Shown piece after piece: positions 1-5,584 of a DNA stretch of 7,866 nt. The notes below the pieces were generated by a model that had not been told where the DNA came from, searched no databases, and was given only the letters and a program-made list of their open reading frames with translations. A program made the translations under genes and the position numbers. This DNA is from Arenicellales bacterium (lineage in GTDB: Bacteria; Pseudomonadota; Gammaproteobacteria; BMS3Bbin11): the NCBI GenBank assembly GCA_029287965.1, contig JARFQC010000080.1, positions 1 through 7,866 of the forward strand, written 5' to 3'. Position 1 is the stretch's first letter, and each line of letters starts with the position of its first letter.

Positions 1-111
1 ATGGGTCAGATCGGTCGCTGCAACACGATGCAGAGCCTGAACCTGTCCGAGGACGACTTGAACGGTGTAACGAAGTACCTGAATGAGACGTTCTACAAGT
101 TTGGGGATTAG
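1..111 (+). CDS. C-terminal end of a truncated gene, possibly a c-type cytochrome
   Basis: The frame is open from the first base to a TAG stop at 109-111, giving 36 residues. It begins with an in-frame ATG, but this is probably an internal methionine of a gene that starts left of the window, because no upstream sequence is available to test it. The segment has MGQIGRC near its start and then LSEDDLNGVTKYLNETFYKF. An LS-x-x-D-hydrophobic helix followed by a short aromatic tail is how many class I c-type cytochromes end, and a Met shortly before could be the axial haem ligand. No CXXCH motif is visible, since that part would lie upstream, so the family call is an inference. The last base of the stop codon coincides with the first base of the inverted-repeat element that begins at 111. 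Confidence 0.5.
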   Translation: MGQIGRCNTMQSLNLSEDDLNGVTKYLNETFYKFGD

Positions 112-261
112 GAAAGCTCTGATTAATTCGCTTCGCGAAAAAATCAGATCTCCCTGAGAGTTTTTTACGGGGGAAGGGTACGTTATATCAAAGGCTTACT
201 GGTTGCCTCATCAGCACCCTTCCCCCGAACCCCCATCCCATGTGAATTAATCAGAACTTCC
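111..261. repeat. 151-bp element with terminal inverted repeats (MITE-like)
   Basis: The ends are near-perfect inverted repeats about 20 bp long. Left 111-129 matches the reverse complement of right 243-261 with a perfect 12-bp core, TCTGATTAATTC (118-129) against GAATTAATCAGA (243-254), and GGAA/TTCC at the outer edges. A second perfect 12-bp inverted repeat is nested inside, CGGGGGAAGGGT (168-179) against ACCCTTCCCCCG (216-227). A small hairpin, TTCGC-TTC-GCGAA (127-139), lies within the left arm. The trinucleotide TTA flanks both sides (108-110 and 262-264), as a target-site duplication would. The element contains no plausible gene. This architecture fits a non-autonomous miniature transposable element or a repetitive extragenic palindrome. 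The T-run at 161-166 after a 4-bp hairpin (149-159) could also terminate the upstream transcript weakly. Copy number elsewhere in the genome cannot be judged here. Confidence 0.6.
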
Positions 262-326
262 TTAGTTAGTATCTATACCGGCCGAGTTGTAAATGGCGCG
301 TCCAGGCAGCAGGCCTGGTACACATG

Positions 327-373
327 CATTCCAGCATGTCATCCGGGTCTCCCCCGGTCATGCTGCAGGAATG
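327..373. repeat. Long imperfect palindrome downstream of recR
   Basis: Bases 327-373 fold into a 17-bp interrupted stem: CATTCC with GGAATG, AGCATG with CATGCT, and CCGGG with CCCGG, around a TCTCC loop. A shorter hairpin, CCAGGC-AGCAG-GCCTGG (302-318), lies beside it. Both lie between the convergent ends of the leftmost gene and recR. No T-tract follows on either strand, so it is not a standard intrinsic terminator. It could be a REP-like extragenic palindrome that shields the recR mRNA 3' end or helps Rho-dependent termination. Confidence 0.5.
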
Positions 374-396
374 GCGGCCTCGCCGCGCTTATGCAG

Positions 397-1002
397 TCAA
401 GGCTTGTTCAGTGTCTGCCTGTCGTTGATCGCTCTTGCAACGGTATTACGATCGATATACTCCAGCTCACCGCCTACCGGTACACCGCGTGCGATACGCG
501 ATAGCGTTATGTCGCGACCGGATAGTAATTCGGTAAGAAATTCCGCCGTGGTTTCGCCTTCCGCGGTCAGGTTGGTCGCGATAATAATTTCTTCTATGTC
601 GAACTCGTCGATCACCTTGAGCAGCCTGTCGACACCGAGATTGTCCGGACCGATGCCATCCAGCGGCGATATAGCCCCCATCAGGACGAAATAGCAGCCG
701 TTATAACTGCCTGCCATCTCGATCGACTCAAGGTCAGCCGGGGTCTCCACCACGCACAAAAGGCCGTGCTTGCGCTTGGGCGATGCGCACAGGGAACACA
801 GTTCCGTCTCGCTCAGGTTATTGCAGCGACGGCAGTGCTTGATGGTATCAAGCGCATGCTGCAGGGCATCGGCAATGGACTGGGCTGCGTTGCGGTCCCT
901 CTCGAGCAGGTGGTAGGCCATGCGCTGGGCCGACTTGGGCCCGATGCCCGGCAGCCGGGTAAAGGCTTCCCGGAGCGCTTCGATGGCCTGTGAGGATGAC
1001 AT
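397..1002 (-). CDS. recR: Recombination mediator protein RecR
   Basis: RecR works with RecO (and RecF) to load RecA onto SSB-coated single-stranded DNA at gaps, in the cytoplasm. The 201-residue product equals the usual family length. It shows an N-terminal helix-hairpin-helix (LPGIGPKSAQR, residues 17-27) for DNA binding, a four-cysteine zinc finger (C57, C60, C69, C72), and a Toprim domain from about residue 80 with VVETPAD and the SPLDGIGPD segment. The C-terminal ATNLTAEGE and RIARGVPVGGELE stretches are also typical. The ATG at 1002-1000 is preceded by an AGGA-type ribosome site and lies 14 nt after the ybaB stop, so it is the third gene of the dnaX-ybaB-recR transcript. All key residues are intact. 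Confidence 0.97.
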   Translation of the reverse strand: MSSSQAIEALREAFTRLPGIGPKSAQRMAYHLLERDRNAAQSIADALQHALDTIKHCRRCNNLSETELCSLCASPKRKHGLLCVVETPADLESIEMAGSYNGCYFVLMGAISPLDGIGPDNLGVDRLLKVIDEFDIEEIIIATNLTAEGETTAEFLTELLSGRDITLSRIARGVPVGGELEYIDRNTVARAINDRQTLNKP

Positions 1003-1016
1003 GACAGGCTGTCCTG

Positions 1017-1340
1017 CTAGAACGGCAGCTTCATTCCGGCCGGTAACCCCATGCCTGCGGTCATGCCCTGCATTTTATCCTGTGTTGCGGTTTCCACCTT
1101 GCGCACGGCATCATTGAGCGCGGCAGCGACCAGGTCTTCCAGTACTTCCTTGTCTTCACTGAGCAGGTCATCATCGATACTGACCTTGCGCACATCATAC
1201 TTGCAAGTCATCGTGACCTGTACGAGGCCGCCACCGGCACTGCCGTCAACCTCAATACTGGCGAGTTCTTCCTGGGCCTTCTGCATTTTTTCCTGCATGG
1301 CCTGGGCCTGCTTCATGATGTTGCCTAATCCACCTTTCAT
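1017..1340 (-). CDS. ybaB: YbaB/EbfC family nucleoid-associated protein
   Basis: This 107-residue protein belongs to the YbaB/EbfC family of small dimeric DNA-binding proteins that coat the nucleoid and can influence transcription. The N-terminal half is a Met/Gln/Lys-rich amphipathic helix (KQAQAMQEKMQKAQEELASIEV, in two parts around residues 10-31). The glycine-rich GGGLVQVTM strand and the LLSEDKEVLEDLVAAALNDA helices follow in family order, then a flexible Met/Gly-rich tail. Its ATG (1340-1338) overlaps the dnaX TGA (1339-1337) in an ATGA junction, which suggests translational coupling. recR follows 14 nt downstream. Length and sequence are normal for the family. Confidence 0.96.
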   Translation of the reverse strand: MKGGLGNIMKQAQAMQEKMQKAQEELASIEVDGSAGGGLVQVTMTCKYDVRKVSIDDDLLSEDKEVLEDLVAAALNDAVRKVETATQDKMQGMTAGMGLPAGMKLPF

Positions 1341-3064
1341 TTCTGTTCTGCTCCTTGTGACTTGTTGACTGCCTGTATTGAAGAACCGGCAATGGTCGCG
1401 TCGAATGTATTCACCAACCCTTCGACGATGGGGTCTGTTCGGATTGCCTGCTCCGCTTTTTGCTGGCGTTCGGCAATAAGGCGTGATTTACGTTGTGCCG
1501 GCGTCTCGGCAACCGGGTCGTCGATACGTATGCTGACTTTCATGCTTTCACCCAGGTGTGCTTTCATTGCGCTGATCAGGGCTTTCTGACGCTCGTCGGA
1601 TGCGATGGCCTTGTGCGTGACGTCGATAACCAGCTCGATATGGCTGGCGTCCCAGGATTCCGGTGCGGCATGCAGGGCCAGCTGCTGGGTCATTCCGGTC
1701 AGCTGCATGGACTTCACCGTGTCCAGCCACTGCTCACATAACGGATCCACTCCGGATTTCGCTTCGGTCCGGGTTGCAGGCTCTTGCACCGGCGCAGCGG
1801 CAGCCGGCTGCTTACCCTGGTTATTGTCCTGCTTCGGGTATGGCCTGTCCGGCTCGGCCACCTTCGGCGGCGGTGTGGCTTTTGTTGCTGTTTTTGCGCC
1901 AGCCGCCGTGGCTTTATGCTTTCCTGACAAGGCCTGTTGCTGGCCGCCTGTGCTGCCCGGAGAGGCGGGCTCCAGGCTGGCGACCGGGCGGAATGCGAGC
2001 ATGCGCAACATGATCATTTCAAACCCGCTGCGCGAGTCGGGGGCGAGTGGAAGGTCGCGCTTTCCGATCAGGGCGATCTGGTACAGCAGCTGCAGCTCAT
2101 CTCCGCTGGCCCGGGTGGCGGTGGATTCCAGCCATGCAACGTCCAGGCTTCTCTGTTTCACCACGTCCGGTGCCTGCCTGGCCAGTGACAGTTGGAACAA
2201 AACCGCCAGCAGGTCGTTGAGGACAGACATGAAATCGGGGCTTCGGTCGGCAGCATCACTGATCGCCTCAAACAGCGCATTCGTGTCGCTTGCCAGCAGC
2301 GCCTCGACCAGGGCATGGACATAGCGTATTTCAATACTGCCGAGCATCTGGCGTACTGTCTCTTCACTCACCTTGCCGTTGCCGAACGCGATGGCCTGAT
2401 CGAGCAGGCTGAGCGCGTCACGCATGCTGCCGTCAGCGGCGCGCGCCAGCATATCCAGCGCTACCGGTTCATTTTCAATTCTTTCCGCCTTCAGTATGGT
2501 CGCCAGCTGGGTGCTGATCTGTTCCGGCACCAGGTGCTTGAGATTGAACTGCAGGCAGCGTGACAGGACTGTAATCGGCAGCTTCTGGGGATCCGTCGTG
2601 GCAAGCAGGAACTTGACGTGCTCCGGTGGCTCTTCCAGCGTTTTCAACAGGGCGTTGAAGCTGGAACCGGACAGCATGTGCACTTCGTCAATCAGGTAGA
2701 TCTTGTAGCGACCGCGCGTCGGAGCGTACTGCACGTTGTCCAGCAGTTCGCGGGTCTGGTCTACCTTGGTGCGGGATGCCGCATCGACCTCGATCAGGTC
2801 AATAAAACGACCCTCGTCTACTGCAGTACAGGCGTCGCATTTTCCGCATGGCGTGGAACTGACGCCGGTTTCGCAGTTCAGCGACTTGGCCAGTATCCGC
2901 GCGATGGTGGTCTTACCGACCCCGCGCGTGCCGGTGAACAGCATGGCGTGGTGGATACGGTCATTGTCCAGGGCATGGGCGAGTGAACGCACGATGTGTT
3001 CCTGCCCAACGACTTCATTGAAGCTGGCGGGCCGCCATTTTCGAGCAAGAACCTGGTATGACAT
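1337..3064 (-). CDS. dnaX: DNA polymerase III subunit tau/gamma (clamp loader ATPase)
   Basis: DnaX is the AAA+ ATPase of the clamp loader that opens the sliding clamp and, as tau, links polymerase cores to the DnaB helicase. From the chosen start the protein has 575 residues. It begins with the conserved MSYQVLARKWRP and has a Walker A motif GTRGVGKT (45-52), a zinc module C64/C73/C76/C79, Walker B LIDEVH (124-129) and the sensor region TTDPQKLP. A low-complexity Ala/Lys/Pro/Gln linker leads to a C-terminal tau domain. The frame stays open to an in-frame ATG at 3103, but that ATG overlaps a perfect TATAAT on the same strand, so 3064 is preferred despite no clear Shine-Dalgarno. No A-AAA-AAG slippery heptamer is evident, so a separate frameshifted gamma product is not predicted. 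Confidence 0.97.
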   Translation of the reverse strand: MSYQVLARKWRPASFNEVVGQEHIVRSLAHALDNDRIHHAMLFTGTRGVGKTTIARILAKSLNCETGVSSTPCGKCDACTAVDEGRFIDLIEVDAASRTKVDQTRELLDNVQYAPTRGRYKIYLIDEVHMLSGSSFNALLKTLEEPPEHVKFLLATTDPQKLPITVLSRCLQFNLKHLVPEQISTQLATILKAERIENEPVALDMLARAADGSMRDALSLLDQAIAFGNGKVSEETVRQMLGSIEIRYVHALVEALLASDTNALFEAISDAADRSPDFMSVLNDLLAVLFQLSLARQAPDVVKQRSLDVAWLESTATRASGDELQLLYQIALIGKRDLPLAPDSRSGFEMIMLRMLAFRPVASLEPASPGSTGGQQQALSGKHKATAAGAKTATKATPPPKVAEPDRPYPKQDNNQGKQPAAAAPVQEPATRTEAKSGVDPLCEQWLDTVKSMQLTGMTQQLALHAAPESWDASHIELVIDVTHKAIASDERQKALISAMKAHLGESMKVSIRIDDPVAETPAQRKSRLIAERQQKAEQAIRTDPIVEGLVNTFDATIAGSSIQAVNKSQGAEQK

Positions 3065-3101
3065 ATATAGGGATTCGGTCAGGGGCTGTGGATCGGGTTT
3101 C

Positions 3102-3130
3102 ATTATATGTGCAGAAACCGGAAACGCACA
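3102..3130 (-). promoter_or_regulatory. Candidate dnaX promoter
   Basis: On the minus strand a perfect TATAAT -10 box lies at 3107-3102. The -35 position 17 bp upstream (3130-3125) reads TGTGCG and is weak. Transcription would begin near 3095, leaving about a 30-nt leader before the dnaX ATG at 3064. The -10 box covers the alternative upstream ATG at 3103, which argues against that start. Read-through from ffs may add to dnaX expression. Confidence 0.45.
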
Positions 3131-3139
3131 GTCTCAAAT

Positions 3140-3160
3140 CCGTTCATTTTCATGAAACGG
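3140..3160 (-). other. Hairpin at the 3' end of ffs
   Basis: On the minus strand CCGTT-T-CAT and ATG-AACGG pair around a GAAA tetraloop, with one bulged T. It starts at the last bases of the 4.5S RNA. There is no strong T-run after it (GGATTTGAG follows), so it may mark a 3' processing or stability element more than a complete intrinsic terminator. Confidence 0.3.
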
Positions 3161-3275
3161 GTGGCGGATCAGGCCAGCCTGACCCCAACACCCGAATCCG
3201 CTGCTGCGGCTGCTTCCTTCCGGACCTGACCGGGTTCACAGCATATCGTCATTGAGGGGGCCAGCCGTCACCGCC
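3159..3275 (-). ncRNA. ffs: 4.5S RNA, bacterial small signal recognition particle RNA
   Basis: The minus strand contains the universally conserved SRP RNA core GGTCCGGAAGGAAGCAGC (about 3226-3209), with the GGAA apical tetraloop and the asymmetric internal loop bound by the M domain of Ffh. Flanking arms pair as in the long 4.5S hairpin: GGCGG at the 5' end (3275-3271) with CCGCC near the 3' end (3167-3163), and CUGGCCCC with GGGGUCAG closer in. From GGCGG to the terminal CCACCC this is about 117 nt, close to the 114 nt of the E. coli RNA, which also ends in CCACCC. With Ffh it forms the SRP that delivers nascent membrane proteins to FtsY. Exact ends are inferred by alignment with E. coli from memory and may be off by a few bases. 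It lies upstream of dnaX on the same strand. Confidence 0.95.
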
Positions 3276-3356
3276 ATTGCGTAGTCTCGGGGTGAAACGT
3301 CTGTCGATAGCTCACCGGTCATCCGGCTTGCTTATCGAGGCGTGCGATTCTAGCCT

Positions 3357-3383
3357 TTGCTACCGGGAGGTTCCAGTTATAAT
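3357..3383 (+). promoter_or_regulatory. Candidate promoter of the SDR gene in the ffs divergent region
   Basis: A consensus TATAAT occurs at 3378-3383 on the plus strand. A -35-like TTGCTA is at 3357-3362, giving a short 15-bp spacer. Start of transcription would be near 3390, ahead of either candidate start codon of the SDR gene. On the opposite strand a TAGAAT at 3352-3347 could serve as the -10 of ffs with a 5' leader of about 65 nt that would need processing. No tRNA or small ORF is supported between 3276 and 3433. Confidence 0.4.
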
Positions 3384-3472
3384 CCCTTTGCATACGGATA
3401 ATTCAAGTCACCCGGTGCGGCCGCAAAACCGTAATGCCATGGCCAGCACCCGCTACCCTGCAACCACTAAAC

Positions 3473-4366
3473 ATGAAAGTTAAACCCGGCCATCCCCGTT
3501 CCGTTTTAATAATTGGCTGTGGCGATATCGGTCTGCGGACCGCTGCACTGTTTACAGCGCGAGACATCGAGGTGCACGGAGCTGCCCGCACGCAAGACTC
3601 TCTTGATGCCATGCAGCAACAGGGCATCACCCCGCATATCGCTGACCTCGATATGCCGGAAACACTGGCCAGCCTGCCTGTGCGGGACACCCTCCTCTAC
3701 TATTTCGCCCCGCCTGCCAGGCACGGTACGGAAGATACGCGCATGCATAACTTCCTCGCCAGCCTCGACGAAGACAAGCTGCCGGCGAAGATTGTCTACC
3801 TCAGCACATCAGGTGTATACGGTGACCAGCAGGGACAGCGCATTACTGAGCAAACCACGCCTGCTCCGGCTGTCGATCGTGCCAGAAGGCGTTTTGATGC
3901 AGAGCAGCAGTTGCGAAAATTTGTGCAACAAAAACCGGTTGAGCTTGTGATTCTACGCGTCGGGGGTATTTACGGGCCGGGACGCCTGCCGGAAAAGCGC
4001 TTGCGCGATCGTGTTCCGATCATTCACGAAGAACTGGCGCCGCGCACCAACCGCATCCATGCCGACGACCTGGCCCGCACCTGCGAGGCTGCCGGGCTGA
4101 AAGGCCAGCCGGGAGAGGTCTACAATATCAGCGATGGCACCGACAGCAACATGACCCAGTATTTCAAGCTCATCGCCGACCACCTGGGGCTGCCCCACCC
4201 GCCCGAAATCGGCTGGGAAGAAGCTGAACACTCGATCAGCCCCGGCATGATGTCCTACCTGCGCGAATCACGCCACATGGACAACAGCAAGATGCTGCAT
4301 GAACTCGGCGTTGAACTACGCTACCCGACTCTGCAGTCCTGGCTGGCGACGCTTAACGAAGACTGA
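3473..4366 (+). CDS. NAD(P)-dependent epimerase/dehydratase-like SDR protein (YeeZ-like)
   Basis: An extended short-chain dehydrogenase/reductase-type protein of 297 residues (310 if the ATG at 3434 is used). The Rossmann nucleotide-binding motif GCGDIG follows VLII close to the N-terminus (residues 15-20 from the start used). The central STSGVYGD resembles the catalytic Ser/Tyr region of epimerases, and RVGGIYGPGR and HADDLA fit the substrate half. The standard YxxxK pair is not evident: the expected place reads RARRRFDAE. This is how YeeZ-type members look, so enzymatic activity and substrate are unknown. Neither start has a clear Shine-Dalgarno; 3473 is preferred because it puts the Rossmann motif at the usual distance. 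A tusE-like gene follows on the same strand after 83 nt. I see no hairpin terminator between them. Confidence 0.85.
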   Translation: MKVKPGHPRSVLIIGCGDIGLRTAALFTARDIEVHGAARTQDSLDAMQQQGITPHIADLDMPETLASLPVRDTLLYYFAPPARHGTEDTRMHNFLASLDEDKLPAKIVYLSTSGVYGDQQGQRITEQTTPAPAVDRARRRFDAEQQLRKFVQQKPVELVILRVGGIYGPGRLPEKRLRDRVPIIHEELAPRTNRIHADDLARTCEAAGLKGQPGEVYNISDGTDSNMTQYFKLIADHLGLPHPPEIGWEEAEHSISPGMMSYLRESRHMDNSKMLHELGVELRYPTLQSWLATLNED

Positions 4367-4382
4367 CGCGGCAAAAACCCGA

Positions 4383-4411
4383 TTCAAATTCAGCGCAATA
4401 CCTGATAAAAT
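4383..4411 (+). promoter_or_regulatory. Candidate promoter of the tusE/dsrC-like gene
   Basis: TTCAAA (4383-4388) and TAAAAT (4406-4411) are separated by 17 bp, and a TG at 4403-4404 gives an extended -10 (TGaTAAAAT). Transcription from here would start near 4418 and leave a leader of about 30 nt before the ATG at 4450. A second AT-rich hexamer, TATTAT (4427-4432), lacks a suitable -35. Confidence 0.4.
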
Positions 4412-4449
4412 TACTTGGTCTTTATCTATTATTTATGGTGTAAACAACG

Positions 4450-4785
4450 ATGCAAGCAGAAGTAGACGGTAAAATCATTGAACTCAGCGAGGCCGGCTGG
4501 CTGAACAACCTCGACGAATGGAGCGAGGCGCTGGCGGTTGAAATCGCAAAAAATGAAAAAATCCCCGAGATGACGGACGAGCACTGGGCGATTGTCAACG
4601 AGGCACGCGAGTATTTCGAAGAAAATGGCACGGTCGCCGAGCCCCGTGTTTTTTCAAAAATTATGAAGCAGAAATACGGCAAGGATCGCAGCAGTCAGAA
4701 ATATATCTACTCATTGTTCCCGACTGGCCTGATCAAGTGTGCCAACAAGGTCGCCGGCCTGCCACGCCCGAAAGGCTGCAGCTGA
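4450..4785 (+). CDS. tusE: TusE/DsrC family sulfur-carrier protein
   Basis: A 111-residue member of the TusE/DsrC/DsvC family, small cytoplasmic proteins that carry persulfide sulfur on a C-terminal swinging arm. TusE passes sulfur to MnmA for tRNA 2-thiouridine; DsrC is the substrate partner of dissimilatory sulfite reductase. Family marks include VDGK near the N-terminus, LNNLDEWSEALA, LTDEHW-like MTDEHW (41-46), the KYIYSLFP block (84-91) and the C-terminal AGLPRPKGCS. The penultimate Cys110 is the conserved carrier cysteine. The second DsrC cysteine, 11 residues earlier, is Asn99 here, as expected for a TusE-like member, yet a Cys97 lies two residues before that position. GGTG at 4437-4440 serves as a modest ribosome site. 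No dsr or tusBCD genes are in view, so the sulfur partner is undecided; the symbol is provisional. Confidence 0.9.
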   Translation: MQAEVDGKIIELSEAGWLNNLDEWSEALAVEIAKNEKIPEMTDEHWAIVNEAREYFEENGTVAEPRVFSKIMKQKYGKDRSSQKYIYSLFPTGLIKCANKVAGLPRPKGCS

Positions 4786-4799
4786 CACCGGGACATGAA

Positions 4800-4831
4800 A
4801 AAGGCCATCTGACGATGGCCTTTCTTTATTT
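4800..4831 (+). terminator. Bidirectional intrinsic terminator
   Basis: A perfect 10-bp stem, AAAGGCCATC (4800-4809) with GATGGCCTTT (4814-4823), encloses a TGAC loop and is followed by CTTTATTT. On the minus strand the same hairpin is followed by TTTTTC. It lies between the convergent ends of the tusE-like gene and the DUF4124 gene, and can terminate both. Confidence 0.9.
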
Positions 4832-4846
4832 CAATCACTATACGGA

Positions 4847-5161
4847 TCAATAGCGGCGGGTTTTCAGGCGTTCCTTGCGCTCCTCTTCCTGCCTGGCAGC
4901 TTCCTTCTGCTCTTTCTCGTATTCCTTGTCTGACTCAGCGAGATCCTCTTCTCTCTGTTGCTGCCGCTGCAATGCTTCGTCATAGGCCTGCTGGTCGAAA
5001 CTGTCTTCAATTTTCAGTGTTTCGACGGCTTCCGCTGCTAGCCCTTCCGGCTTGTCGCCATAATGCACCCTGCCATCTTCGTCGATCCATTTCTTGATAT
5101 CAGCAGCCATTGCTGTTGACGTCGTTATGGCAATAAAAGCGGTTAACAATAGTGACCTCAT
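4847..5161 (-). CDS. DUF4124 domain-containing exported protein
   Basis: A 104-residue protein with a clear signal peptide: basic start (MR), hydrophobic core to about residue 17, and an AMA-A cleavage site near residue 19-20. The mature protein opens with a DUF4124-type segment, KKWIDEDGRVHYGDKPEG (residues 23-40), a short beta unit common at the N-termini of gammaproteobacterial periplasmic proteins. The remainder (about 55-104) is a very charged Glu/Lys/Arg/Gln helix, probably a coiled coil or extended single helix. A strong AAGGAGA ribosome site lies 6 nt before the ATG. It starts 12 nt after the stop of the upstream 136-aa gene, so the two form an operon. The biochemical role is unknown. 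Confidence 0.85.
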   Translation of the reverse strand: MRSLLLTAFIAITTSTAMAADIKKWIDEDGRVHYGDKPEGLAAEAVETLKIEDSFDQQAYDEALQRQQQREEDLAESDKEYEKEQKEAARQEEERKERLKTRRY

Positions 5162-5173
5162 TGCTGTCTCCTT

Positions 5174-5584
5174 TTATACGTCCTCAGGCACACCCTGCCA
5201 GAGCATTTCATAACCCAGCTCGTAAGTATCATCACAAAAGTTAACCAGTGCGTCGAATTTTTCTTTGAACAAGCTGTCGGCATGCGATTTTTCATGCTGT
5301 TCAAAAGATTGCCAGAAAGTAACGATAGCGATCTCGCCCTGCTTGATGCGTGCGTCACGCTCTTCGGGCACGTCACCTACCGAGCCTTCTTCGGAGACAA
5401 AGCCGCCATAACGGTACACCTGGCCGGCAATGAAACCACCGTTATCGTCGCCGTAATTGTTCTTGACCACGTTGCACATTTCTCCCAGGACCAGTTCGAC
5501 GTCTTCCACCGTGACCCCGTCTTTCAGGTCGACGACGTTGAACATCATTACTGCACCGAACGGTATGCTGATTGGATGAAACAT
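5174..5584 (-). CDS. Conserved-looking protein of unknown function, possible dimeric alpha/beta barrel
   Basis: I do not recognise the family. The product is 136 residues, acidic, without signal peptide or membrane segment, so probably cytoplasmic. The order is a strand (MMFNVVDLK, 13-21), a helix (VEDVELVLGEMCNVV, 26-40), a Gly/Tyr-rich stretch (GGFIAGQVYRYGGF, 49-62), an acidic loop, then a strand and helix (IAIVTFWQSFEQHEKSHAD, 85-103) and a C-terminal FxxKFxxL helix. The strand-W-x-S-x-E-x-H-E-x-S-H pattern recalls antibiotic-biosynthesis-monooxygenase-type ferredoxin-like barrels, in which such His residues may line a pocket; this is an inference only. The start is well supported by AGGAG 6 nt before the ATG. 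The DUF4124 gene follows 12 nt later. Confidence 0.75.
   Translation of the reverse strand: MFHPISIPFGAVMMFNVVDLKDGVTVEDVELVLGEMCNVVKNNYGDDNGGFIAGQVYRYGGFVSEEGSVGDVPEERDARIKQGEIAIVTFWQSFEQHEKSHADSLFKEKFDALVNFCDDTYELGYEMLWQGVPEDV

Noticed and set aside
293..694. Plus-strand open frame of 133 codons overlapping recR
   Set aside because: Most of it is antisense to conserved recR, and its start lies in the palindromic spacer. The amino acid content is low-complexity Ser/Arg/Pro.
1605..2324. Plus-strand open frame of 239 codons within dnaX
   Set aside because: It is antisense to the strongly conserved dnaX frame, Ser/Ala/Arg-rich in the manner of antisense frames in GC-rich DNA, and has no ribosome site or family resemblance.
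3064..3103. Longer dnaX N-terminus starting at the ATG at 3103
   Set aside because: That ATG overlaps a consensus TATAAT, and the 13 extra residues precede the conserved family start.
3276..3433. tRNA or small gene between ffs and the SDR gene
   Set aside because: No cloverleaf, T-arm GTTCGANTC-like motif or CCA end, and no ORF with ribosome site was found.
3513..3950. Second plus-strand frame of 145 codons within the SDR gene
   Set aside because: It overlaps a frame with clear Rossmann features and is Cys/Ser/Arg-rich, typical of an out-of-frame shadow.
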